Shown piece after piece: positions 56,157-64,000 of a DNA stretch of 64,000 nucleotides (position 1 is its first letter; each line of letters begins with the position of its first letter). The stretch is from contig NZ_CP083239.1 in NCBI RefSeq assembly GCF_022836935.1, forward strand, positions 2,990,001 through 3,054,000, in the 5' to 3' direction. A program made the position numbers and the translations under genes. The notes beneath the pieces are model-generated. The model was not told the DNA's origin. It saw nothing but the letters and a program-made list of their open reading frames with translations, and made no database searches. The DNA comes from Ancylobacter polymorphus (GTDB lineage Bacteria; Pseudomonadota; Alphaproteobacteria; Rhizobiales; Xanthobacteraceae).

Positions 56157-59100
56157 TCAGCCCAGCGTCATCAGGCTGGCATTGCCGCCAGCGGCAGCCG
56201 TGTTGGTGCTGGTGGAACGTTCCAGCATCAGCAGGTCGAGCGGATAGACCTCGCCGCGCGCGATGTCGTCCGGCGCCAGCCCATGGACCAACACGATCGG
56301 CCCCTCGCGGGCGGCGATGGCTTCGTTCAGACGGCGCAGGGCGTCGCCATCGCCCTCGAACAGCACGGCATCGAACGCCGCGCCGTCATAGCTGTCGGTG
56401 AGCCGCACCCAATCTTCCAGGCCGCTGGGAAGCGCCGGCATTTGCGAGCCTTCCAGCAACACGCGATTGCCTGTGGCAAGGGCGGAGGCGATCTGTACGG
56501 CGAGGCCCCGCTCGGTGGCCGCCAGGCACAGCACGGTGCCGCGTGGCGAAAGCGCATAGACATTGCGTTCGCCCACCGGGCCGGGCAGCTCGGCCATATG
56601 GCCGAAGGGCGTGGCGTCGAGCACCGCCCCGCACATGGTGCGAATGCCGGTATCCCACTGGAAGTCCACCCAGAGCCGGGCGGGGGACGGGGCCTCGCGT
56701 GCCGGCAGCAGAGCGGCCGGGCGGCGCGCGAGCAGGCGCCCGAGATAGAGCGGCCCGCCCGCCTTCGGGCCGGTGCCGGACAGCCCATGCCCGCCAAAGG
56801 GCTGCACGCCGACGACGGCGCCGATGATGTTGCGGTTCACATAGACATTGCCGACCTCAATCCGCGCGCCGACATGGGCGATCGTCTCATCGATGCGGGT
56901 GTGCAGGCCGAAGGTGAGGCCATAGCCGGTGGCGTTGATGGCGTCGATGAGCCGGTCCAGCCCGTCACGGGCATAGCGCACGACATGAAGGACCGGGCCG
57001 AACACTTCCCGGCTGAGGTCTCCGATCTCGCCGATCTCGATCAGCGTCGGCGGGACGAAGGTGCCGTGCGCCGCCTCCTCGCCGAGCGGAAACTGCTCCA
57101 CCCGGCAACCGGCCTTGCGCAGGCGTTCGATATGGGCCTCGATCCCGGCCTTTGCTTCCGCCGAGATGACCGGACCGATATCCGTCGCAAGATTCACCGG
57201 ATTGCCAACGCTGAGCTCCTTGAGCGCGCCGCGCAGCATGGCGAGCATGCGGTCGGCCACATCTTCCTGCAGGCAGAGCACGCGCAGCGCCGAACAGCGC
57301 TGGCCGGCGGAGTCAAAGGCGGAGGACAGCACATCGGCCACCACCTGCTCCGCCAGCGCCGAGGAATCGACGATCATCGCGTTCTGCCCGCCGGTCTCGG
57401 CGATCAGCGGAATGACGCTGCCATCCGGGCTGAGCCGGGTGGCGAGCTGGCGCTGGATCAGCCGCGCGACCTCGGTGGAGCCGGTGAACATCACCCCGCG
57501 CGTGCGGCTATCGGCAACGAGCGCCGCGCCGACCTTGCCATCGCCGGGGACGAGCTGCAGCGCGCCCTCGGGCACGCCCGCCTCGCGCAGGATGTCGACC
57601 GCCGTGAAGGCGATGAGCGGGGTCTCCTCGGCCGGCTTGGCCACCACCACATTGCCGGCCGCGAGCGCCGCGCTGATCTGGCCGGTGAAGATGGCGAGCG
57701 GGAAGTTCCACGGGCTGATGCACACCACCGGCCCGAGCGGCCGATGGGTGTCGCCGGAATAGCCCTCCCGTACCTGAGCGCCGTAATAGCGAAGGAAATC
57801 AACGGCTTCGCGCACTTCGCCCACGGCGTTCGGGTAGGACTTTCCGGCCTCGCGGATGATGAGGCCGATGAGGGCGGGCAGGCGCGCTTCCATCAGCTCG
57901 GCGGCGCGGAACAGGCAGGCCGCGCGCTCGTCCGGCGGGGTGGACTGCCAGATCGGCGCCGCCGCATTGGCATAGGCCATTGCGCGGCTGACCATTTCCG
58001 GCGCGGTCTCTTCCACCGTGCCGACCGTGTCGCGATGATCGGCGGGGTTGAGCACCGGGCGGGTCGGGCCGTCGATGGTGAGAGGACCCGCCAGCAAAGG
58101 CTTTGCCGCCACCGGCGCGGCGCTGCCCGCGAGCAGGGCGGCGGCGAGGGAGGCGAGGCGCTGCTCGTTGGAAAGGTCCAGTCCGGCCGAATTGCGCCGT
58201 TCCGCGCCGAACAGATCGGCCGGCGCGGCGATGCCGGGATGGGGGGCGCCCACGGGCTCAATGCGCAGGGCGGCATCGACCGGGCTTTCGATCAGTTCGT
58301 CGACCGGCACAGCGGGATCGGCGATGCGATTGACGAAGGACGTGTTGGCCCCGTTCTCCAGCAAGCGGCGGACGAGATAGGCCAGCAGCGTCTCGTGGGT
58401 GCCGACGGGCGCGTAGATCCGGCAGGGGCGGCCCAGCTTTTCGCGGCCGACCACCTCCTCGTAAAGCGGCTCGCCCATGCCGTGCAGACACTGAAATTCA
58501 TATTGCCCCGCATAGTAGTTAGCCCCCGCCATCTCCATGACGGTGGCCAGCGTCTGGGCGTTATGGGTGGCGAATTGCGGGAACACCGCGTCCGGCGCTG
58601 CCAGCAGCTTGCGGGCGCAGGCGAGGTAGGCCACGTCGGTGTGGATCTTGCGCGTGTAGACCGGAAAACCTTCCAGCCCGTCCACCTGGGCGCGCTTGAT
58701 CTCGCTGTCCCAATAGGCGCCCTTCACCAGCCGGATCATCAGCCGGTGGCCGGAGCGGCGGGCGAGGTCGATGAGGAAATCGACCACATAAGGGCAGCGC
58801 TTTTGATAAGCCTGAATGACAAAACCAATGCCATTCCAGCCGCTTAGCGCCTCATCGAAACAAAGTGATTCAAGCAGGTCGAGCGAGATTTCCAGCCGGT
58901 CGGCTTCCTCGGCGTCGATGTTCAGCCCGATGTCGTAATGGCGCGCCAGCTTGGCGAGCGCGGCGACGCGGGGCAGCAACTCATTGATAACGCGCGAATA
59001 TTGCGCGCGGCTGTAGCGCGGGTGCAGCGCGGACAGCTTGATCGAGATGCCCGGCCCCTCATAGATGCCCCGCCCGGCCGAGGCCTTGCCGATGGCGTGG

Positions 59101-59996
59101 ATCGCCTGTTCGTAATCGGTGTAATAGCGCTGGGCGTCCGCTTCCGTGGTCGCGGCTTCACCAAGCATATCAAAGGAGTAACGGAATCCTTTCGCCTCCA
59201 TGCGGCGGGAATTGGCCAGCGCCTCGGAGATAGTCTGGCCGGTCACAAACTGCTCGCCCATCATGCGCATGGCGACATCGACGCCGCGCCGGATCAGCGG
59301 CTCGCCGCCGCGACCGATGAGTCTAGTGAGAGCGCCAGTGAGACCAGCCTCACTCGTCGTGGAGGTCAGCTTGCCGGTGAGCACCAGCCCCCAGGTCGCG
59401 GCGTTGACGAACAGCGAGGGGCTGTGGCCGACATGCGCCTGCCAGTCGCCATGGCCGATCTTGTCGCGGATCAGCGCGTCGCGGGTGGCGCGGTCGGGAA
59501 TGCGCAGCAGCGCCTCGGCGAGGCACATCAGCGCGACGCCTTCTTGGCTGGAGAGCGAATATTCGTGGATCAGCCCTTCGACCGGGCCCTTCTGGCCCTT
59601 GGCGCGGAGCGCTTCCACCAGCTGCCGGGCGCGGGCGCGGGCGGCGTCGGCTTTCGGCGCCGGCAAGGTGGCGGGGCCGATGAGAACCGGCACCGCCTCG
59701 GTCTCCGGCACGCGATAGGCGGAAGTGACGCGGGCGCGCAGCACGCTCTGGGGCCGGATGCCGCGGGCGAAGGGGAGGAAGGGGCTGTCCCCCGACACGC
59801 CACCGAGGGTGGGGACGGGCTCCGGCGCGGCATCGACCTGCGGAACCGCTTCCAGCCCGCGCTCCGTGCGCTCGATGGCGGCGGTGAGCGCGCCCTTGAC
59901 CAGAGCGTGCGGGGTGCAACCCTCCCGCTCGGCAGCGGCCCTTAGCCGGGCGCGCAGGTCCTCATCGATCTTGACGCCGATCGTCGTGGTGGACAT
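56157..59996 (-). CDS. putA: Bifunctional proline dehydrogenase/P5C dehydrogenase with RHH domain
   Basis: The 1279-residue protein has an N-terminal ribbon-helix-helix (TTTIGVKIDEDLRARLRAAA, residues 1-47), a PRODH barrel (GPGISIKLSALHPRYSRAQ, RLMIRLVKGAYWDSE, ~419) and an aldehyde dehydrogenase with Cys in SAGQRCSALR (~897) and EVFGPVLHV. The C-terminal ~200 residues fit the extra domain of long PutAs. It oxidises proline to glutamate and, through the RHH, can repress its own gene. The divergent LLM gene shares the operator region. Confidence 0.97.
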   Translation of the reverse strand: MSTTTIGVKIDEDLRARLRAAAEREGCTPHALVKGALTAAIERTERGLEAVPQVDAAPEPVPTLGGVSGDSPFLPFARGIRPQSVLRARVTSAYRVPETEAVPVLIGPATLPAPKADAARARARQLVEALRAKGQKGPVEGLIHEYSLSSQEGVALMCLAEALLRIPDRATRDALIRDKIGHGDWQAHVGHSPSLFVNAATWGLVLTGKLTSTTSEAGLTGALTRLIGRGGEPLIRRGVDVAMRMMGEQFVTGQTISEALANSRRMEAKGFRYSFDMLGEAATTEADAQRYYTDYEQAIHAIGKASAGRGIYEGPGISIKLSALHPRYSRAQYSRVINELLPRVAALAKLARHYDIGLNIDAEEADRLEISLDLLESLCFDEALSGWNGIGFVIQAYQKRCPYVVDFLIDLARRSGHRLMIRLVKGAYWDSEIKRAQVDGLEGFPVYTRKIHTDVAYLACARKLLAAPDAVFPQFATHNAQTLATVMEMAGANYYAGQYEFQCLHGMGEPLYEEVVGREKLGRPCRIYAPVGTHETLLAYLVRRLLENGANTSFVNRIADPAVPVDELIESPVDAALRIEPVGAPHPGIAAPADLFGAERRNSAGLDLSNEQRLASLAAALLAGSAAPVAAKPLLAGPLTIDGPTRPVLNPADHRDTVGTVEETAPEMVSRAMAYANAAAPIWQSTPPDERAACLFRAAELMEARLPALIGLIIREAGKSYPNAVGEVREAVDFLRYYGAQVREGYSGDTHRPLGPVVCISPWNFPLAIFTGQISAALAAGNVVVAKPAEETPLIAFTAVDILREAGVPEGALQLVPGDGKVGAALVADSRTRGVMFTGSTEVARLIQRQLATRLSPDGSVIPLIAETGGQNAMIVDSSALAEQVVADVLSSAFDSAGQRCSALRVLCLQEDVADRMLAMLRGALKELSVGNPVNLATDIGPVISAEAKAGIEAHIERLRKAGCRVEQFPLGEEAAHGTFVPPTLIEIGEIGDLSREVFGPVLHVVRYARDGLDRLIDAINATGYGLTFGLHTRIDETIAHVGARIEVGNVYVNRNIIGAVVGVQPFGGHGLSGTGPKAGGPLYLGRLLARRPAALLPAREAPSPARLWVDFQWDTGIRTMCGAVLDATPFGHMAELPGPVGERNVYALSPRGTVLCLAATERGLAVQIASALATGNRVLLEGSQMPALPSGLEDWVRLTDSYDGAAFDAVLFEGDGDALRRLNEAIAAREGPIVLVHGLAPDDIARGEVYPLDLLMLERSTSTNTAAAGGNASLMTLG

Positions 59997-60032
59997 CGCG
60001 GTTCCCCAAATTCATCTGGTATGATCGTGAGG

Positions 60033-60060
60033 TGTAACCAAAGGCGCCAAAAGGTGCAAC
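60033..60060 (-). promoter_or_regulatory. Candidate PutA operator (GTTGCA-type half sites)
   Basis: On the minus strand GTTGCA (60055-60060) and GTTACA (60033-60038) lie 22 bp apart, two helical turns, and 37-64 bp upstream of the putA ATG. GTTGCA is the consensus bound by the E. coli PutA RHH domain. The putA here retains that domain, so autorepression is plausible. Confidence 0.45.
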
Positions 60061-60196
60061 TCAAAAGCTTACGGGTCGGGCGACCGAGGCGTCTCTCCTT
60101 GCCAGGAACGGGACGTGTCGAACCGCGCGGCGATCCGTCCCGGTCACATCGAGGATACTCCTTGGCAGGCGGGCGGCCGATCCCCACCTCATCGCC

Positions 60197-61225
60197 ATGA
60201 CCCGTCTCACCCACACCCCCCTTTCCGTCCTCGACCTCTCCTTCGTCGCTTCCGGCTCCAGCGGGCCGGAGGCGCTGCGTGGCACGCTGGAACTGGCGCG
60301 CCATGTCGATGGCCTCGGCTTCACCCGCTTCTGGGTCGCCGAGCATCACAACCTCGCCTCGGTCGCGTCGGGCGCGCCCGATGTGATGGCGGGGCAAATC
60401 CTAGCGGCGACCGAGCGCATCCGTGTCGGTTCCGGCGGGGTGATGCTGCCCAACCACGCCCCGCTGATGGTGGCGGAGCGCTTCAAGGTGCTGGAAGCGC
60501 TTTATCCCGGCCGGGTTGATCTCGGCCTCGGCCGGGCGCCGGGTACCGATCATCTCACTTCCCACGCGCTGCGGCGGCGGCAGGATGTCGATCCCGGCGA
60601 CGATTTCCTCGACCGGCTGAAAGAGCTGATGCTGTGGGACACGGGGCAGTGGCCGGCGGACCATCCTTACCGCGACATCCAGGTGATGCCGGGGGATGTG
60701 AAGCTGCCGCCGATCTGGTTGCTCGGCTCCTCCGGTTACAGCGCGCGGCTCTCGGCGCAGATCGGCGTGGGCTACGCCTTTGCCCATCACTTCGCCCAGC
60801 ATGATGTGCTGGACGCCATGCTGAGCTACCGCGCCGGCTTCCAGCCCTCGGAGCGGCTGGCGGCGCCGCATGCCATCCTCGCTCTGGCTGTCGTGTGCGC
60901 GCCGACCGACGAGGAGGCGGAATACCTCGCCGGCAGCGTCGATCTCGCCCATCTGCGCCGCGCGCGCGGCCATTACGGGCCCATTCCCACTGCCGAGGAG
61001 GCCGCCGCCTATCCCTATAGCGAGGCGGATCGCGTGTTCATCCGCCGCAACCGCGACAAGGTGCTCGTCGGCGGGCCGGAGAAGGTGGCGGAAGGGCTGG
61101 AGCGCTTCCTCGACACCACGCAGGCGGACGAACTGATGATCACCACCGCCATTCCCGACATGGCGGCGAAAAAGCGCTCCTACACGCTGGTGAAGGCGCT
61201 GCAGGCGGTGTCGGCGGCGGCCTGA
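60197..61225 (+). CDS. LLM-class flavin-dependent monooxygenase
   Basis: The 342-residue protein fits the luciferase-like family: SVLDLSFVASGSSG, RFWVAEHHN, GSGGVMLPNHAPL, VAERFKVLEALYPGRVDLGLGRAPG, IWLLGSSGYSARLSA and GGPEKVAEGLERFL. It uses FMN and probably acts on a small organic compound; the MsnO8-like subfamily is a guess. It is divergent from putA. Confidence 0.88.
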   Translation: MTRLTHTPLSVLDLSFVASGSSGPEALRGTLELARHVDGLGFTRFWVAEHHNLASVASGAPDVMAGQILAATERIRVGSGGVMLPNHAPLMVAERFKVLEALYPGRVDLGLGRAPGTDHLTSHALRRRQDVDPGDDFLDRLKELMLWDTGQWPADHPYRDIQVMPGDVKLPPIWLLGSSGYSARLSAQIGVGYAFAHHFAQHDVLDAMLSYRAGFQPSERLAAPHAILALAVVCAPTDEEAEYLAGSVDLAHLRRARGHYGPIPTAEEAAAYPYSEADRVFIRRNRDKVLVGGPEKVAEGLERFLDTTQADELMITTAIPDMAAKKRSYTLVKALQAVSAAA

Positions 61226-61244
61226 ACGGCGTTGCTGCAACAAT

Positions 61245-61277
61245 GTCATCCCGGACGGCCGCAGGCCGCTCCGGGAT
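61245..61277. repeat. REP-like hairpin
   Basis: atcccgga (61248-61255) and tccgggat (61270-61277) form a stem that continues into cggcc-gca-ggccg. It shares the gtcatcccgg core with the element at 35048-35138. It lies in the gap between the convergent LLM and EamA genes. Confidence 0.5.
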
Positions 61278-61340
61278 CGCGTGCCGCTGCTGGCTGACGA
61301 TCCCGCCTCTGCGCTGCAGTGGGGAAGAGCTGTGAAGCAG

Positions 61341-62288
61341 CTACACCACCGCGCGCGCCGGCCGCGTCACCAGCCAGATGCCGAGCGCGATGGGAACGAT
61401 GCCGAGGAAATCGAGCGGCGGCACGGCCTCGCCCAGCAGCAGCCAGCCGAAGAACAGGCCGAGCGGCGGCATGAGAAAGTGCAGGCTTGAGGCCGCCGTC
61501 GCCGAGGCGCGGGTGAGCAGGTAGAACCACAGGCCATAGCCGCCGATGGAGACGCCGATCACCAGAAAGGCGAGGCCGCCGATGAGATTGGCGGTGAGGT
61601 GAATGTCGTGGGTGCTCTCGGTGGCGAGCGCGACCGGGATCAGCGCCAGCCCGCCGGCGAGACACTGCACGGCATTGCCGCTCCAGATGCCGCCACGCGG
61701 CGCGAGATATTTAAACGCCAGCGTGCCGGCGGCGAGCGCGCTGACCCCGCCGGCGATGAGCAGCGTGCCGGCCAGCGTTTCATGCGCGCCGGCAAGGCGC
61801 GAGCGCAGCACGATGACGACGCCGATCAGCCCCAGCGCGATGCCCGCCCATTTCGCCGGGCTCATCTTCTCGCCCAGCAGCGGCCCGGCGCCGAGCGCCA
61901 CCAGCAGCGGCAGGCAACTCGTCAGCACGGCGGTGTAGGCGGAGGAGGTGAAGGTGAGCGCCGTCCAGTTGAGGCCGAGATAGACCGCATTATTGAGCAC
62001 GCCGATGCCGATGAGCGCGACGATATCCCGCCGCCGGATCGGCGGCAGGCCCTTGCGGCGCGCCCCACTGTCCCACAGCGGCGCGAGCGCCAGCATCAGC
62101 GAGCCCGCCAGCAGCAGCCGCACCGCGAGCAGGATCAGCGGCGGACAATCGGCCAGCGCCATCTTGGCGCCGGCAAAGGCCGAGGACCACAGCACGCAGA
62201 ACAGCGCCACCGGCAGCGGCAGCGGCAGAAACGTCGCCGGTGCGGCCGGGACGGCGACGGACGGGTTCGCCTTCGAGGCGGGGGGCAT
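61341..62288 (-). CDS. DMT-superfamily transporter (EamA)
   Basis: This protein of about 315 residues has ten helices in two EamA repeats (VLWSSAFAGAKMALADCPPL, GEKMSPAKWAGIALGLIGVVIVL; SLHFLMPPLGLFFGWLLLGE). The ATG at 62288 has ggag 8 bases upstream and is preferred to the ATG at 62303. The substrate is unknown. Confidence 0.88.
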   Translation of the reverse strand: MPPASKANPSVAVPAAPATFLPLPLPVALFCVLWSSAFAGAKMALADCPPLILLAVRLLLAGSLMLALAPLWDSGARRKGLPPIRRRDIVALIGIGVLNNAVYLGLNWTALTFTSSAYTAVLTSCLPLLVALGAGPLLGEKMSPAKWAGIALGLIGVVIVLRSRLAGAHETLAGTLLIAGGVSALAAGTLAFKYLAPRGGIWSGNAVQCLAGGLALIPVALATESTHDIHLTANLIGGLAFLVIGVSIGGYGLWFYLLTRASATAASSLHFLMPPLGLFFGWLLLGEAVPPLDFLGIVPIALGIWLVTRPARAVV

Positions 62289-62396
62289 GCGTGGTCTCCA
62301 CATGGATCGCGGAGAAATTAGGCGGCGCGGCTTCGATCGGAAAACGAGATGTTTTCATGATGGCCATGAGAAAAGTCGATCACTGCCCGTGCGGGC

Positions 62397-63575
62397 TCAC
62401 GCTCGCCAGTCATAGATCCAGCGGTAGCGTTCCAGCACCGCGCTTTCCGGCTGAACGCGCATGACCAGATCCCGGGCGAGGCGGGCCGGGCCCTTGAGAT
62501 GATAGATGCGGTCCATGCCGCGCGCGGCGCGCTGCACGCGGGCGGTGCGGGGCTGGCGCGCGGCCTCGTAGCGGCGCAGCGCGGCGGGAATGTCGTCCGC
62601 TCCCTCAAGCTCGCGGGCGAGCACCACCGCGTCCTCGATCGCCTGCGCCGCGCCCTGGGCGAGGAAGGGCGGCATGGCGTGGGCGGCGTCGCCCAGCAGC
62701 GTCACCGGGCCGTCGCCCCAGTCGGTGAGCGGGTCGAGATCGAACAGCGCCCAGCGCAGCCAGCGCTCCGGCGCGTCGAGCATGGCGCGGGCTGGCGCGC
62801 ACCAGCCGCGATAATGCGCCAGAAGCTCGTCGCGGTCGGCGGCCTCGCTCCAGCCATGTGCCTCGCGCTCGTCGGGGGTGACGGCGACCAGATTGATCGC
62901 CCGGCCGGCCTTGACGGGGTAGGTGACCAGATGGGCGCCGGGGCCGATCCATAGCCGCGTGACGGGATCGGTGAGGGCGGCGGGCAGCGTTTCCGCCGGC
63001 ACGGTGGCGCGCCAGGCGGCGCGGTGGCGGAAGCAGGGCGCCGCTTGCGGCTGGAGCGTCCGCCGGACGACGGAGCGCAGCCCATCGGCGCCGATCAGCG
63101 CGTCGGCGCGCAGGGTTTCCGTGCCGCCGGCTTGGCGCAGGTTCAAGCTGACGCCTCCAGCCTCGGGCGTGAAGCTTTCCAGCGCATGGCCGAGCTTGAG
63201 CGTGATGGCCGGCACCTCGCGCACGGCGGCGAGCAGGGCGGCCTGCAAATCGGCACGGTGAATGACGAGGAAGGGGCCGCCGAACCGGGCCTCGGCCTGC
63301 GCGCCCATCGGCCCGCCGGCGAGCCGTGTGCCGGCCCGCCCGTCCAGCACGGCGAAGGCGGTGGGGATCACCGCGTGTTCGGCGACGCGCTCATAGACGC
63401 CGAGCGCCCTCAGGCAGCGCGTGGCATTGGCGGCGAGCTGCACGCCGGCACCGGCTTCCTCCAGAACCTCCGCCCGCTCAACGAGCGTGACGGCACAGCC
63501 GGCCTGCGCCAGCGCAAGGGCGGCGGTGAGGCCGCCTATGCCGGCGCCGGCAATCGCAATCGAACGGGTGGGCAA
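62397..63575 (-). CDS. FAD-dependent monooxygenase (salicylate-hydroxylase-like)
   Basis: The 392-residue protein has the FAD motif AGAGIGGLTAALALAQAG, the DG motif DALIGADGLRS and GDAAHAMPPFLAQGAAQAIED, the three marks of class A flavin hydroxylases. It ends 108 bp from the EamA start. The substrate is an aromatic or related compound, unknown here. Confidence 0.9.
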   Translation of the reverse strand: MPTRSIAIAGAGIGGLTAALALAQAGCAVTLVERAEVLEEAGAGVQLAANATRCLRALGVYERVAEHAVIPTAFAVLDGRAGTRLAGGPMGAQAEARFGGPFLVIHRADLQAALLAAVREVPAITLKLGHALESFTPEAGGVSLNLRQAGGTETLRADALIGADGLRSVVRRTLQPQAAPCFRHRAAWRATVPAETLPAALTDPVTRLWIGPGAHLVTYPVKAGRAINLVAVTPDEREAHGWSEAADRDELLAHYRGWCAPARAMLDAPERWLRWALFDLDPLTDWGDGPVTLLGDAAHAMPPFLAQGAAQAIEDAVVLARELEGADDIPAALRRYEAARQPRTARVQRAARGMDRIYHLKGPARLARDLVMRVQPESAVLERYRWIYDWRA

Positions 63576-63584
63576 GAGCCGCGC

Positions 63585-63833
63585 TCAGGCGGCGGCCGGA
63601 ATCTCGAACAGCGCGCCCGGCGGGTTCGATTCGGTGCCGTGCAGGTGGGAATCAAAGGTGTAGAGGGTCGAGCAATAGGGGCAGATGATCTCAGCATCCG
63701 ACCCCATGTCGAGGAACACATGCGGGTGATCGTAGGGCGGCAGCGCGCCCACGCACATGAATTCCTTGGCGCCGATGGCGATCTTCGCCACGCCGGCCGA
63801 ATTGTGGAAATGGGGAACGACGTGGCCCGCCAT
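63585..63833 (-). CDS. CHCC zinc-finger protein (zf-CHCC, NDUFS6-like)
   Basis: The 82-residue protein has the CHCC ligands: Cys in EFMCVGALPPYDHPHVFLDMG (with its His) and CPYCSTLYTF. The family is related to the zinc-binding complex I subunit NDUFS6. It starts at the ATG 63833 and lies 9 bp upstream of the FAD monooxygenase gene in the same direction. The last 167 bp of the window beyond it show no confident gene. Confidence 0.87.
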   Translation of the reverse strand: MAGHVVPHFHNSAGVAKIAIGAKEFMCVGALPPYDHPHVFLDMGSDAEIICPYCSTLYTFDSHLHGTESNPPGALFEIPAAA

Positions 63834-64000
63834 GATGTCCGCCTGTCCGCGCTCGCGTTGAAATCGGCGCGACCATAGCCGCTGGCGCGCCCGGGTCCAA
63901 GGGGCCGGATGCCGCGCCTGTGCACGCCGCCCCCATCGCTTCGCCATAATGGCCGGGCAGAAACGTGACATCGCGCCGCGCCCTCCCCATATCGCTGCCA

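Noticed and set aside
56283-58847. An 854-codon open frame antisense to putA
   Set aside because: It lies wholly inside putA, whose motifs are unmistakable, and has the composition of a codon-bias shadow.
63949-64000. Possible gene starts at the right edge (ATG 63949, GTG 63965)
   Set aside because: Only 12-17 codons are visible and no ribosome site or family feature decides between them.

Overview
The window is GC-rich chromosomal DNA from an alphaproteobacterium, most likely of the order Hyphomicrobiales (Rhizobiales). A Xanthobacteraceae-type organism (Ancylobacter/Starkeya/Xanthobacter relatives) is my best guess. This rests on an Usg-family gene, a CIRCE-controlled groESL pair, STAS-fused MlaE, a Usp/cytochrome c'/b561 set, and a palindromic extragenic repeat of a kind I associate with Rhizobiales. 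It is inference from family knowledge, not a database match. I see no phage, insertion sequence, CRISPR array or rRNA. Coding density is high, and many long antisense open frames are by-products of the GC content.

Left third (1-25 kb): a partial nucleotidyltransferase, a BcsS-like outer-membrane protein, DUF488, a HerA-like ATPase, a TRAP transporter (dctP, dctQ, dctM), a secreted phytase-like esterase behind a candidate Pho box, an XRE-cupin regulator divergent from a threonine/serine dehydratase, a GT4 glycosyltransferase coupled to an LpxH-like phosphatase, a LysE exporter, a universal stress protein, and translationally coupled cytochrome c' and b561 genes. Next come an EamA transporter, a stand-alone Lrp-type sensor domain, a TPP riboswitch with thiD, an MFS permease overlapping a dipeptide epimerase, and a complete Mla-type lipid transport operon (mlaE-mlaF-mlaD-lipoprotein).

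Middle (25-41 kb): an outer-membrane barrel, groES-groEL with a CIRCE operator and a 78-bp tandem duplication derived from the groEL 3' end, usg, exoD, a DUF2235 hydrolase, an SDR and a 23-residue hydrophobic mini-gene. These are followed by the most interesting locus: circularly permuted ATP-grasp, LysE exporter, alpha-E, transglutaminase-like and Anbu proteasome-like genes, all on the minus strand. This is the predicted amidoligase/peptide-tag system, here with an exporter embedded in it. A molybdopterin-binding protein, gpt, DoxX, formate-tetrahydrofolate ligase and tRNA-Leu(UAA) follow.

Right third (41-64 kb): an allene-oxide-cyclase-like barrel, a polyamine-type ABC transporter operon (potA-potD-potB-potC) ending in an SDR with a divergent LuxR regulator, a membrane protein, a choloylglycine-hydrolase-family enzyme, a YtcA-HlyD-FUSC-TolC efflux operon followed by glutamate decarboxylase, and a 1279-residue PutA with candidate self-operators. 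The window closes with a luciferase-like monooxygenase, a second EamA transporter, an FAD monooxygenase and a CHCC zinc-finger protein. GadB and PutA are convergent neighbours; both handle glutamate, which PutA makes from proline and GadB decarboxylates to GABA.
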